DNA of 18,268 nt, from assembly GCA_023265535.1 (NCBI GenBank), contig JAHFTI010000017.1, positions 1 through 18,268 on the forward strand. Direction: 5' to 3'. The notes beneath the pieces are model-generated. The model did not search any database. It saw only the letters and a program-made list of their open reading frames with translations, and had not been told where the DNA came from. A program made the translations under genes and the position numbers. The stretch is from Opitutaceae bacterium. GTDB lineage: Bacteria > Verrucomicrobiota > Verrucomicrobiia > Opitutales > Opitutaceae. Shown here piece after piece: positions 7,577 through 15,565 of this stretch. The first letter of the stretch is position 1; each line of letters opens with the position of its first letter.

Positions 7577-7606
7577 TGAAGGTGGCTGAAGGGGCGTGAA
7601 GACGGG
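7577..7606. repeat. Three tandem 10-bp repeats beginning TGAAG
   Basis: TGAAGGTGGC, TGAAGGGGCG and TGAAGACGGG follow each other without gaps. The invariant TGAAG is spaced exactly one helical turn apart. The array lies about 160 bp upstream of the receptor start codon. It could be a tandem activator site; alternatively it is chance repetition in GC-rich DNA. Confidence 0.55.
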
Positions 7607-7763
7607 AATCTGGTGTTACCTCAAACAGGAGGCTGCAGAGCCCTCTGTTTTACCCACCAACCACGCAAACTACCATCCCCTGTCGCCACCCCGCGACCGC
7701 TTGGCTGCCAGGCCAGGACCGTGTCCCGGGAGCGAATCTCAGACTGAACTGACGACTCCACCT

Positions 7764-10577
7764 ATGCATACAGCAAGCTCATACCCCAACACGCGCAAGA
7801 ACCGGATCCGCACCACGGCCTCCATTCTTCTCGCCCTCGCCGCCACCCAATTCGCCTTCGCTCAAGCGACTGCCGAACAGCCGGCCGACGCCAAGCCCGC
7901 CGCCGCTCCTGATGCCCCCAAGGAAAGCGATGTCGTGGTGATGGAAGCCTTCAACGTGACCGGCGGTTTCCGCGGCAGCCTCGCGGCCGCGACCGAGGAA
8001 AAGCAGTCCCAGCGTCTGATCACCGAGGTGATTCAGGCTGAGGATATCGGCAAGCTCCCCGACATTTCGATCGCCGAGTCCCTCACCCGCCTCCCCGGCG
8101 TGACGACCCAGCGTATCAACGGCCGCGCCCAGGCAGTGGTGATCCGCGGCATGAACGGCGACTTCTCCACGGCCCTCCTCAATGGACGCCAGCAGGTGTC
8201 CACCAGCGGCGGCCGCTCGGTTGAGTTCGACCAGTATCCCGCCGAACTGCTCAACAGCGTCGTCGTGTACAAGAGCACGGACGCCTCCCTCACGGGCCAG
8301 GGCCTCTCCGGCACGGTTGACCTCCAGACCATCCGCCCCCTCAAGAAGGGTGGTCGCGCGCTCGGCATGAACGGCTTCTACGAGTGGACCAGCATGAGCC
8401 CGGACAATGCCGGTGCCAAGAAGGGTGCCTTCCGCTCCACCGTTTCCTATGTAGACCAGTTTGCTGACAACACCGTCGGCATCGCGATCGGCGTCTCCCT
8501 CTCCAAGCGCCCCGGCCAGGGCCAGCAGTTCAACGCCTGGGGTTATGATGGCGGTTGGCCGAACGGCGCCAATCTCCTCGGCGGCGCGAAGCCCTTCGTG
8601 CGCAGCAGCGAAATCGATCGCGATGGCTACATGGCCGTCATCGAGCTCGCCCCGAACGAGAACTTCCACTCCACGCTCGACCTCTTCTACACTGACTTCA
8701 GCGAGACCCAGCTGCTGCGCGGCATCGAGATGCCCCTCAGCCCGAACTGGGGCACCGGCACGAGCCTGACCCCCGGCTACACGGTGGTCAACGGACTCAT
8801 CACCAAGGCCACCCTCACCAACTTCTTCGGCGTTGTCCGCAATGACTTCGTCAAGCGCGATGACAACCTCTTCGCCGGCGGCTGGAAACTCGAGTTCGGC
8901 AACAAGAAGGGCTGGAAGGCTGACCTCGACCTGAGCTTCTCCCACGTGAAGCGCACCGACTTCGTGCTCGAGACCTACTCGGGCTACGGCGTCAACAAGG
9001 TCGGCACGCCCGACACGATCGGCTACACCCTGGCTCCCGATGGCGCCGCCGGTGCGGTGTTCACCCACACCCTCGACTACTCCGATGGCGCCAAGATGCG
9101 CCTCGGCATGCCTCAGGGCTGGGGTAGCTCCAGCACCCGCCCCTACGGCCAGCACGGCTTCCTGAAGGGCCCGATCGCCCGCGACCAGATCGCCCAGATC
9201 AAGGCCACTGTCCAGCATCCCCTCAGCGGCATCTTCAGCCGTTTCGAGACGGGCCTCAACTGGAACCGCCGCAACAAGTATGAGACGGAGTCCGGCCCGA
9301 ACGGCATGGAAGGCTACTTCCTCCAGCTCAAGAACGGTGTCGCCAGCGCCGCGATGCCCGCCTCGGTCGGCCTCACCGACCTGAGCTTCATCGGCATGGG
9401 CAAGATGTACAGCTACGACCCGATGGCCCTCTATAACAGCGGTACCTACGACAAGATCGCCAACAACGATCCGACGCTGATGGCCAACAACTACAACGTC
9501 ACCGAGAAGGTCACCACCTTCCACACCAAGCTGGACATCCAGACCAAGCTCGCCGGCAAGACCCTCGACGGCAACATCGGCTTCCAGGCCATCCACACCG
9601 ACCAGTCGGCCACCGGCCAGGCTGTCAACCGCTCGAGCCTCGCCATCACGCAGGTCTCCGGCGGCGACAAGTACTGGGATGTCGTTCCCAGCCTCAACCT
9701 GAACCTGCACATCACCGACAAGGATGCGCTGCGCTTCAGCCTCGCCCGCCAGCTGGCCCGTCAGCCGATGAGCGACATGCGCGCCGGTTCCACCTACAGC
9801 TTCGACCAGTCGAAGGCCACGGCCACGACGCTCGAGAACAGCCCCTGGAGCGCAAGCGGCGGCAACACCGCCCTCAAGCCCTGGCGCTCGAACTCGATCG
9901 ACATGTCCTTCGAGCACTACTTCGCCGACAACATGGGCTACTGGTCCGTCGCCGCGTTCTACAAGGACCTCGTTTCCTACACCTACAACGCCAGGGAAGT
10001 CATGGACTTCACGGGTCTTCCCACCGGCGCCACGGGCGTGACCCCCGCCATCTGGCAGGGCTACAACAATGTCCCGAAGAACGGTCAGGGCGGCATGATC
10101 AAGGGCCTCGAGTTCGCGATCTCCCTCCCCGGCGAGAAGTTCACCCCGATGCTCAAGGGCTTCGGCGTGGTCGGCAGCACCTCGTTCTTCAAGAGCTCCA
10201 TCCAGCCCGACCTCGGCAATCCCTCGACCCCGCTCGTGGGCCTGTCCGACAAGGTCACCTCTGGCACGGTCTACTATGAGCGCGGCGGCTTCTCGGTGCG
10301 TACCAGCATCCGCTATCGTTCCGCCTTCCGCGGCGACATCGCCACCTTCGGCCCCCGTGGTGCGGTTTACCGCAACCTGCAGGCTGAGACCGTGGTCGAC
10401 GCCCAGGTCAGCTACGCCTGGAAGAAGGGCGCCCTCAAGGGCCTGACCCTCATCGCCCAGGCCTACAACCTGACCGACGAGCCCATGTCCGCCTCCTCCG
10501 GAGCGGATCGCCGCTTCGTGCAGGATTATCAGGAGTACGGCACCAACTATTCGGTCGGCGCCACCTACAAGTTCTAA
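7764..10577 (+). CDS. TonB-dependent receptor (TonB-Xanth-Caul type), outer-membrane uptake
   Basis: With the ATG at 7764 the protein has 937 residues and a signal peptide of about 33 residues ending FAFA/Q. A longer frame from 7596 prefixes non-signal-like residues and is rejected. After a Pro/Ala-rich linker comes a probable TonB box and entry strand, DVVVMEAFNVTG (about 56-67). The plug domain follows at about 75-195: EDIGKLPDISIAESLTRLPGV, then RINGRAQAVVIRGMNGD, STALLNGRQ and LSGTVDLQTI. Residues from about 200 to the end form the beta-barrel, finishing in the aromatic-rich GTNYSVGATYKF with a terminal Phe needed for barrel assembly. The plug wording matches the Xanthomonas/Caulobacter-type receptors for sugars rather than SusC, and no SusD gene follows. 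The imported ligand cannot be read from sequence; pectic oligosaccharides are a guess from genes 3 kb away. A terminator closes the gene, and a TonB-type gene follows. Confidence 0.95.
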   Translation: MHTASSYPNTRKNRIRTTASILLALAATQFAFAQATAEQPADAKPAAAPDAPKESDVVVMEAFNVTGGFRGSLAAATEEKQSQRLITEVIQAEDIGKLPDISIAESLTRLPGVTTQRINGRAQAVVIRGMNGDFSTALLNGRQQVSTSGGRSVEFDQYPAELLNSVVVYKSTDASLTGQGLSGTVDLQTIRPLKKGGRALGMNGFYEWTSMSPDNAGAKKGAFRSTVSYVDQFADNTVGIAIGVSLSKRPGQGQQFNAWGYDGGWPNGANLLGGAKPFVRSSEIDRDGYMAVIELAPNENFHSTLDLFYTDFSETQLLRGIEMPLSPNWGTGTSLTPGYTVVNGLITKATLTNFFGVVRNDFVKRDDNLFAGGWKLEFGNKKGWKADLDLSFSHVKRTDFVLETYSGYGVNKVGTPDTIGYTLAPDGAAGAVFTHTLDYSDGAKMRLGMPQGWGSSSTRPYGQHGFLKGPIARDQIAQIKATVQHPLSGIFSRFETGLNWNRRNKYETESGPNGMEGYFLQLKNGVASAAMPASVGLTDLSFIGMGKMYSYDPMALYNSGTYDKIANNDPTLMANNYNVTEKVTTFHTKLDIQTKLAGKTLDGNIGFQAIHTDQSATGQAVNRSSLAITQVSGGDKYWDVVPSLNLNLHITDKDALRFSLARQLARQPMSDMRAGSTYSFDQSKATATTLENSPWSASGGNTALKPWRSNSIDMSFEHYFADNMGYWSVAAFYKDLVSYTYNAREVMDFTGLPTGATGVTPAIWQGYNNVPKNGQGGMIKGLEFAISLPGEKFTPMLKGFGVVGSTSFFKSSIQPDLGNPSTPLVGLSDKVTSGTVYYERGGFSVRTSIRYRSAFRGDIATFGPRGAVYRNLQAETVVDAQVSYAWKKGALKGLTLIAQAYNLTDEPMSASSGADRRFVQDYQEYGTNYSVGATYKF

Positions 10578-10603
10578 GTCAGGTTCATAGTCTGAGTTTG
10601 CGC

Positions 10604-10638
10604 GCGGCCCCCGGAGTAGTTCCGGGGGCCGCTTTTTT
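10604..10638 (+). terminator. Strong rho-independent terminator of the receptor gene
   Basis: A perfect 12-bp GC-rich stem (GCGGCCCCCGGA with TCCGGGGGCCGC, arms 10604-10615 and 10621-10632, 5-nt loop) is followed at once by six T. It begins 26 nt past the receptor stop codon and should isolate the receptor transcript from the TonB-type gene. Confidence 0.93.
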
Positions 10639-10654
10639 GTGCCCGGACGGAAGC

Positions 10655-10678
10655 GGGGCCTCCCGCTGTTGAGGCCCC
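10655..10678. other. Second hairpin between terminator and palindrome
   Basis: GGGGCCTC (10655-10662) pairs perfectly with GAGGCCCC (10671-10678) across an 8-nt loop. No T run follows. The same GGGGCCTCC wording occurs near 5931 and, slightly changed, near 7460, so it may be a small dispersed intergenic motif. Confidence 0.5.
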
Positions 10679-10682
10679 AGAA

Positions 10683-10754
10683 GGGGTCACGTCTTTACAC
10701 ATTACACGCAACCGGGCGCGCCCGGTTGCGTGTAATGTGTAAAGACGTGACCCC
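10683..10754. repeat. Long perfect palindrome, copy 1 (72 bp)
   Basis: The arms 10683-10718 and 10719-10754 are perfect reverse complements of 36 nt each with no central spacer. The outer part begins GGGGTCACGTCTTTACACAT and ends the arm with CGCAACC plus the tip GGGCG. It sits 79 bp upstream of the TonB-type start. The outer 30 nt recur in copy 2 at 11638. It is not followed by a T run, so it is not an ordinary terminator. It resembles REP or MITE-type mobile hairpins; assignment is by structure only. Confidence 0.9.
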
Positions 10755-10832
10755 GTAAAACCCGGACGGAGTGCGGAATACCGCGAGGGCCTTGACCAAA
10801 TCCGCCAATCTCCATGAACTGGCGGGCCTTAG

Positions 10833-11630
10833 ATGAAAGCCTCCTACCTGGGAATCTCCGGCCTCACGCACCTGGCGATCACGGCGCTGATCTGTTTCGC
10901 CGCCTTCGAGACGGTGAACCTGACGGAACAGCCCCGTGAGCTGCGCGAGACGCAGGTCATGGACCTCGGCACGTTCCCGGGCTCCCGGGCAAACACGCAG
11001 TCGCAAGACGGCCTGTCGAATTCCGGCCCAAGGATTCACGCGCCCAAGATCAAGATACCGCACTTCAATCTCCCCACAGCGGAGGAACGCGCCGAGGCGG
11101 AGGCGGCGGCGGCAGTTCAGGCGCAAAGCACCGCCACCAAGCCAGCCCCTCCCGCGCGGACACCACCGAAACCCAACGGTCCGAGAATGACACAGGCGGA
11201 GTTTGAGGCCGCCCATCCCTCCAAGCCCGCCAACGTCACCTCGGTGAAACCCACGAGGAAACCGGCCAACCAGTCCGCCGCCACCAGCGCTGCAGGCACC
11301 GGTACCGCCGCCCCAGGAAAGCCCGGCCAGGACGGCAACAGCCCATCGGGCGACGCAGGCACGGGCGGCGAGGCCTTTGACCAGGTCGTATGCCAGCACA
11401 TCAAGGCCGCACTCGACTCCTACAAGGCCAGCCGCGACGACCTGAAAGTCTTCGTCTCCTTTGTCATCACCGCCTCCGGCCGCCTCACCGCCGCCAGCAT
11501 CCAGCAAGCCTCGGGCGACACCGCCTTCGACCAGGCCGCCCTCGCCGCACTGCGCCAAGTCTCCGTGGCCCCCGTGCCCAGGGACTACGTCGGCCAGCTG
11601 CTGGCAGTGACCATCAGTTCCAAGGACTAG
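10833..11630 (+). CDS. TonB-family energy transducer
   Basis: This 265-residue protein has TonB layout. An N-terminal transmembrane helix (about 7-27) carries S9-x-x-x-H13, the same Ser/His spacing as the essential S16/H20 of E. coli TonB that couples to ExbB/ExbD. A long periplasmic Pro/Ala/Lys/Gly-rich spacer follows (about 45-175). The C-terminal domain (about 176-265) holds VFVSFVITASGRLTAASIQQASG and FDQAALAALRQV, the usual TonB/TolA C-terminal pattern. It would transmit proton-motive force from the inner membrane to TonB-dependent receptors, most simply the one encoded just upstream. No exbB or exbD is present here. The gene is separated from the receptor gene by a terminator and is bracketed by two long palindromes, 79 bp before its start and 7 bp after its stop. 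A TolA-like role is less likely. Confidence 0.87.
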   Translation: MKASYLGISGLTHLAITALICFAAFETVNLTEQPRELRETQVMDLGTFPGSRANTQSQDGLSNSGPRIHAPKIKIPHFNLPTAEERAEAEAAAAVQAQSTATKPAPPARTPPKPNGPRMTQAEFEAAHPSKPANVTSVKPTRKPANQSAATSAAGTGTAAPGKPGQDGNSPSGDAGTGGEAFDQVVCQHIKAALDSYKASRDDLKVFVSFVITASGRLTAASIQQASGDTAFDQAALAALRQVSVAPVPRDYVGQLLAVTISSKD

Positions 11631-11637
11631 CGGTAAA

Positions 11638-11713
11638 GGGTCACGTCTTTACACATTACACGCAACCCATCCGCGAGCGGATGGGTTGCGTGTAATATGT
11701 AAAGACGTGACCC
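11638..11713. repeat. Long palindrome, copy 2 (76 bp)
   Basis: The arms 11638-11674 and 11677-11713 pair over 37 positions with one mismatch (C in the left arm at 11653 faces A) around a 2-nt GA centre. The outer 30 nt of the left arm equal those of copy 1 (GGGTCACGTCTTTACACATT onward). The tip is different (CATCCGC-GA-GCGGATG) yet still complementary. It starts 7 bp past the TonB-type stop codon and ends 28 bp before the rapA start, so a read-through transcript would carry a very long hairpin. Confidence 0.9.
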
Positions 11714-11741
11714 CTTTGCCTGCATCCTCTCTAGTCGCGCG

Positions 11742-14594
11742 ATGTCACTGAGCGTGGTAGGCCAACGATGCATGAGCGAGCGGGAGCCCGAACTGGGCCT
11801 GGGAGTGGTCGCGCGCATCGATCTCTCGGAGCGGCGCATCGCCATCGCCTTCCCTGCCACCGGGGAAAATCGCCTCTACGCCCTCGGGACCACGGTGCTC
11901 AGGCGCGTGCAGTTTGCCGTGGGAGAAACCCTCGCCACGCGCGACGGCGCCCGCCTCCACATCGACTCCCTCGAGGACAGGGACGGCCTTTTCACCTACG
12001 TGTGCGGCGGGCGTCATGTGCGCGAGGACCAGGTCTCGGACATCACGAGCGTGGCCCTTCCCCAGGAGCGCCTGCTCGCCGGCCAGGCCGACCCGGGCGA
12101 GGTGTTCGACCTGCGCCTGCGCACGCTCGAGGAGCAGGCACGCCTGCGCCAGTCGGAATTGCGCGGCTTCCTGGGCGGCCGCCTCGAGCTTCTCCCGCAC
12201 CAATTCCACATCCTGAACGAGGTCAGCTCGCGCCAGTTGCCGCGCGTTCTGCTCGCAGACGAGGTGGGCCTGGGCAAGACCATCGAGGCCTGCCTCATCC
12301 TCCAGCGCCTCCTCGCCACGGGCCAGGCGCGCCGCGCCCTCATCCTTGTTCCCGAATCGCTCACGCACCAATGGTTCGTCGAGCTGCTGCGCCGCTTCAG
12401 CCTTTGGTTCACGATCTTCGACGTCGAGAGCTGCCATGCACTCGAGGCGGGCAATCCCGGACAAAACCCCTTTCTTTCCTCGCAGCTCGCCCTCGCCAGC
12501 ACCGGCTTCCTGAGCACCGATGAAACCCGCCGCGCCCAGGTCCTCGACGGAGCCTGGGATATGGTGGTCGTCGACGAGGCGCACCACCTGCAATGGACGC
12601 CCGAGGAGGCGAGTCCCGCCTACCGCCTCGTCGAGGAACTGGCGCAACGCACGCGCGGGTTGCTCCTCCTCACCGCCACGCCCACGCAACTCGGGCTCAC
12701 GGGGCACTTCGCGCGCCTGCGCCTGCTCGACCCGCACCGCTTCGACGACCTCGCCCGCTTCCGCGCCGAGTCGGAACGCTACGAAAGCGTCGCCGCCGTC
12801 GCCGAGAAGATCATCGCCGGCAAGACCCTCACGCAGGCCGACCGGAAGCGGCTCACCACGATCTTCGACCGCGACCCCGAGGGGCTCGCCCAACACCTCG
12901 AGGCCCTCGCCGCGGGCAAGGCGGGGGCGCGTGCGGAACTCCTGCGCACACTCCTCGACCAACATGGCACGGGCCGCGTCGTCTTCCGCAACACCCGCGC
13001 CGCGATGAGCGGCTTTCCGCCGCGCCGCTACCGCCCCACCCCCCTCGACTCCGGCAACAACCTCACCCTGCTCGCACGCGTGGCCCGCGAGCTCGCCGCC
13101 GAGGAGGACGGCACCCACGAGCAGCTGCGCTACTCCTTCCGCGACGACCCGCGCGTCGAATGGCTCGCGACCTTCCTCGAGGAGCACCGCGGCGAGAAGG
13201 TCCTCCTCATCTGCAGGACCCAGCGCAAGGTGCTGGCCCTCGCGAGCGCGCTCCAGGAGAAGACAAACGTGGGCGTGGGCCTCTTCCACGAGGGACTGCC
13301 GCTTGTGCAGCGCGACCGCAACGCGGCCTGGTTCGCCGAGCCCGACGGGGCCCAGCTTCTCCTCTGCTCGGAAATCGGCAGCGAGGGGCGCAACTTCCAG
13401 TTTGCCCACCACCTCGTCCTGCTCGACCTGCCCCCCAACCCCGGCCTGCTCGAGCAACGCATCGGCCGCCTCGACCGCATCGGCCAGCGCCACCCCATCC
13501 TGATCCACGTGCCCTACCTCACGGGCAGCGCCACCGAATGCCTCGCCGACTGGTACCACCGCGGCCTCGACGCCTTCGAGAGCTCCCAGCAGGGGGGCGA
13601 CGAATACCTCGCCCGCTTCGGCGCGCGCCTCCTCGCGACCGCCACGCAGCACGGCACCGGCGCCGACGCCGGCCTCGAGGCGCTCATCGCCGAGACCGCC
13701 GCCTTCCGAGCCGAGCTCCAGGGCCGCCTGCAGCGCGGCCGCGACCGCCTGCTCGAGCTGAACTCCTTCGACGCCAGCGCCGCCGGCGAACTCGTGGAGC
13801 GTATCCGAACGGCGGATACCGACCTGCGCGTGCGCCGCCTGCTCACCGCCCTGCTCGACCACTTTGGCGTGCGCATTCGCGACCACGAGGAGGGCGACCT
13901 CTTCCTCGACCCCACCCACGCCTACATCGAGGGCTTCCCGTCGATCCCGCGCGAGGGCATGCTCGCCACCTTCGACCGTGCCCGCTCAATCGCCCGCGAG
14001 GACATCCGCTTCCTCTCCGCCGACCATCCGCTCGTGCGCGACGCCATCGACCTGCTGGTGGATTCCAGCGCAGGCACCACGGCCTTCGGCTGCGTTCGCG
14101 CCCCCAAGCCGAACCTGCTCCTGGAGACCGTGTACCTGCTCGAGACTGTTGCCGACACCAGCTGGCAGGTGGACCGCTTCCTCGCCCCCACCCCCGTGCG
14201 CGTCGTCGTCGACCTGCGCGGCAACGACCTGACCGAGGCCTACGAGGCGCGCTCGCTGGCGGAGCGATTCGAGGACGCCCCGCTCGCGCGTTTCCTGGAG
14301 CGCCCGGGCTTCAACGCAAAGATGCTCAAGGGCCTGCTCGCCGCCGCCGCCGAAAAGGCGGAGGAACGCAGCGCCGCCCTCAGGGCCGCAGCGCGCGAAC
14401 GTGCGGCCACGGCGCTCGGCGCCTCGCTGCGCCGCCTGCTCGACCTCCAGCGCGTGAACGACCAGGTCCGCCCCGAGGAGGTGGCCCTGGCTCGCGAGCA
14501 GCTCGAGCGCACCGGCACCGCCATCGGCGAGGCCCGCCTGCGCCTCGACTCGCTCCGGCTGATCCTCGAGGGCCCCGTGGCCTTCGGCGCCTGA
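11742..14594 (+). CDS. rapA: RNA polymerase-associated protein RapA (Swi2/Snf2 ATPase)
   Basis: This 950-residue protein is collinear with E. coli RapA (about 968 residues), a Swi2/Snf2 ATPase that binds RNA polymerase and helps recycle it after transcription. The N-terminal Tudor-like region matches closely, including VVGQRCMSEREPELGLG and FPATGENRLYA, which fixes the start at 11742. ATPase motifs are LADEVGLGKTIEA with Walker A K179, VVDEAHHL with DEAH at 278-281, TATP at 311-314, FHEG near 515-518, SEIGSEGRNFQFA (543-555) and QRIGRLDRIGQ (572-582). The C-terminal half keeps the RapA-specific blocks LDAFE, GRDRLLELNS, FDRARSIAREDIRFLSADHP and DRFLAPTPVRVVVD. The loop before DPRVEWL is shorter than in E. 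coli. Upstream lies a long palindrome 28 bp away, and no terminator separates it from the TonB-type gene. Its stop is 6 bp from that of the convergent cysteine synthase gene. Confidence 0.96.
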   Translation: MSLSVVGQRCMSEREPELGLGVVARIDLSERRIAIAFPATGENRLYALGTTVLRRVQFAVGETLATRDGARLHIDSLEDRDGLFTYVCGGRHVREDQVSDITSVALPQERLLAGQADPGEVFDLRLRTLEEQARLRQSELRGFLGGRLELLPHQFHILNEVSSRQLPRVLLADEVGLGKTIEACLILQRLLATGQARRALILVPESLTHQWFVELLRRFSLWFTIFDVESCHALEAGNPGQNPFLSSQLALASTGFLSTDETRRAQVLDGAWDMVVVDEAHHLQWTPEEASPAYRLVEELAQRTRGLLLLTATPTQLGLTGHFARLRLLDPHRFDDLARFRAESERYESVAAVAEKIIAGKTLTQADRKRLTTIFDRDPEGLAQHLEALAAGKAGARAELLRTLLDQHGTGRVVFRNTRAAMSGFPPRRYRPTPLDSGNNLTLLARVARELAAEEDGTHEQLRYSFRDDPRVEWLATFLEEHRGEKVLLICRTQRKVLALASALQEKTNVGVGLFHEGLPLVQRDRNAAWFAEPDGAQLLLCSEIGSEGRNFQFAHHLVLLDLPPNPGLLEQRIGRLDRIGQRHPILIHVPYLTGSATECLADWYHRGLDAFESSQQGGDEYLARFGARLLATATQHGTGADAGLEALIAETAAFRAELQGRLQRGRDRLLELNSFDASAAGELVERIRTADTDLRVRRLLTALLDHFGVRIRDHEEGDLFLDPTHAYIEGFPSIPREGMLATFDRARSIAREDIRFLSADHPLVRDAIDLLVDSSAGTTAFGCVRAPKPNLLLETVYLLETVADTSWQVDRFLAPTPVRVVVDLRGNDLTEAYEARSLAERFEDAPLARFLERPGFNAKMLKGLLAAAAEKAEERSAALRAAARERAATALGASLRRLLDLQRVNDQVRPEEVALAREQLERTGTAIGEARLRLDSLRLILEGPVAFGA

Positions 14595-14600
14595 GCCCCC

Positions 14601-15554
14601 TCAATGCGGCTTCACGTCCCCGAACAGGCGCGTGGAATAGTAGCGCTCGGCGCGGTCGCAGAGGATGGTGACGACACGGGCGTCGGGGCCGAGATCGCGG
14701 GCCACGCGCAGGGAGGCGACCACGTTGGCGCCCGAGGAGGTGCCCACGAGCAGGCCGAACTCGCGCGCGAGGCGCTGCGTCATGGCAAGGGCCTCCTCGC
14801 TCGAGACCTTTTCGCGGCGGTCAATGGGCACGCCGCGGATGAGCGGCGGCAGGAAGCCGCCCGCTATGCCCTCGATGCTGTGGCAGCAGGGCGCCTCGCC
14901 GGAGAGCATGGCCGCCTCGGACGGCTCCATGGCCACGATGCACACCCCGGGACAGGCCGCGCGCAGCGCACGGCTCACGCCATTGAGCGTGCCGCCCGTG
15001 CCGTAGCCATTGACAAAGGCATCCACGCGGCCGTCCGTCTGCCTGAGGATCTCGGGGCCGGTGTGGTCCACATGGTCCTGCGCGTTGAGCGGGTTCTCAA
15101 ACTGCCTCGGAAGGAAATAGCGTGAGTCGCGCGCAGCCATTTCCTCGGAGATCTCGATGCCCGTCACGTAGCCGCGATCGGCCTTGAAGAGGATGAGCTC
15201 GGCGCCGAAATGGTGCATGAGGTGCCTGCGCTCCACGCTGGCCTTCTCGGACATCAGGATCTGCACGCGGTAGCCGAGCACGGAACCCACCATCGCGAGG
15301 GCGATGCCAGTGTTGCCGCTGGTGCACTCCAGGATGATGGAGTCGGGGCGCAACAGGCCGCGCGCGCGCGCATCGCTGAGCAGGGTCAGGGCCAGGCGGT
15401 CCTTGATCGAGCCGCTCGGATTGAGGAACTCCGCCTTTGCGTAAATCGTGCGCTGGAGCTCGGGAAAGTGCAGGGACAGCAGCGGCGTGTTGCCAATGAG
15501 CGCGAGCACGGGCGGAAGCGGCGCTGTGACCGGAAGCGGGCTGGGGCTTGTCAT
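14601..15554 (-). CDS. PLP-dependent cysteine synthase (CysK/CysM family)
   Basis: This 317-residue fold-type II PLP enzyme combines O-acetylserine (or a related activated serine) with sulfide or thiosulfate to give cysteine in the cytoplasm. Marks seen are GNTPLL at 21-26, NPSGSIKDR with the PLP lysine K51, TSGNTG at 78-83 for substrate carboxylate binding, ERRHLMHHFGAELIL, the phosphate loop GTGGT at 185-189, EGIAGGF at 228-234, GTSSGA at 271-276 and the C-terminal CDRAERYYSTRLF. GTGGT resembles CysK, while CDRxxRYxST resembles CysM, so I do not choose between them. A cystathionine beta-synthase-like role is less likely because no CBS domains follow. The start lies 11 bp after the histidine kinase stop, so it is the last gene of a three-gene minus-strand unit. 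Why a sensor kinase would be paired with cysteine synthesis is not evident. Confidence 0.95.
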   Translation of the reverse strand: MTSPSPLPVTAPLPPVLALIGNTPLLSLHFPELQRTIYAKAEFLNPSGSIKDRLALTLLSDARARGLLRPDSIILECTSGNTGIALAMVGSVLGYRVQILMSEKASVERRHLMHHFGAELILFKADRGYVTGIEISEEMAARDSRYFLPRQFENPLNAQDHVDHTGPEILRQTDGRVDAFVNGYGTGGTLNGVSRALRAACPGVCIVAMEPSEAAMLSGEAPCCHSIEGIAGGFLPPLIRGVPIDRREKVSSEEALAMTQRLAREFGLLVGTSSGANVVASLRVARDLGPDARVVTILCDRAERYYSTRLFGDVKPH

Positions 15555-15565
15555 GCCCCACTCTC

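Larger units (their letters stand above)
7196..7763. other. 568-bp divergent intergenic spacer with candidate regulatory repeats
   Basis: This spacer separates the U32-family gene (leftward) from the TonB-dependent receptor gene (rightward), so it should hold both promoters. It is richer in A+T than its flanks, especially 7500-7570. Visible structure includes a pair of 18-bp direct repeats and a triple 10-bp repeat, listed separately, and CTAGGATAA at both 7299 and 7515. No RNA gene, protein-coding frame with support, or confident sigma-70 promoter was found. Confidence 0.7.

Noticed and set aside
7649..7676. Possible sigma-70 promoter TTTACC-16 bp-TACCAT before the receptor gene
   Set aside because: Each box matches only four of six consensus bases, and such matches are common by chance; not listed as a feature.
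7779..9917. 712-codon minus-strand frame antisense to the TonB-dependent receptor
   Set aside because: Composition is repetitive Val/Ala/Gly/Glu with no domain, and it mirrors the codon bias of the true receptor gene.
10683..10754. Palindrome copy 1 as an ordinary intrinsic terminator
   Set aside because: A perfect terminator with T6 already lies just upstream, no T run follows the palindrome, and a second copy with the same outer arms exists elsewhere.
11745..13919. 724-codon minus-strand frame opposite rapA, and a 692-codon plus-strand frame at 12593-14671
   Set aside because: Both overlap the unmistakable RapA frame and consist of Arg/Pro- or Glu/Ala-rich shadow sequence.
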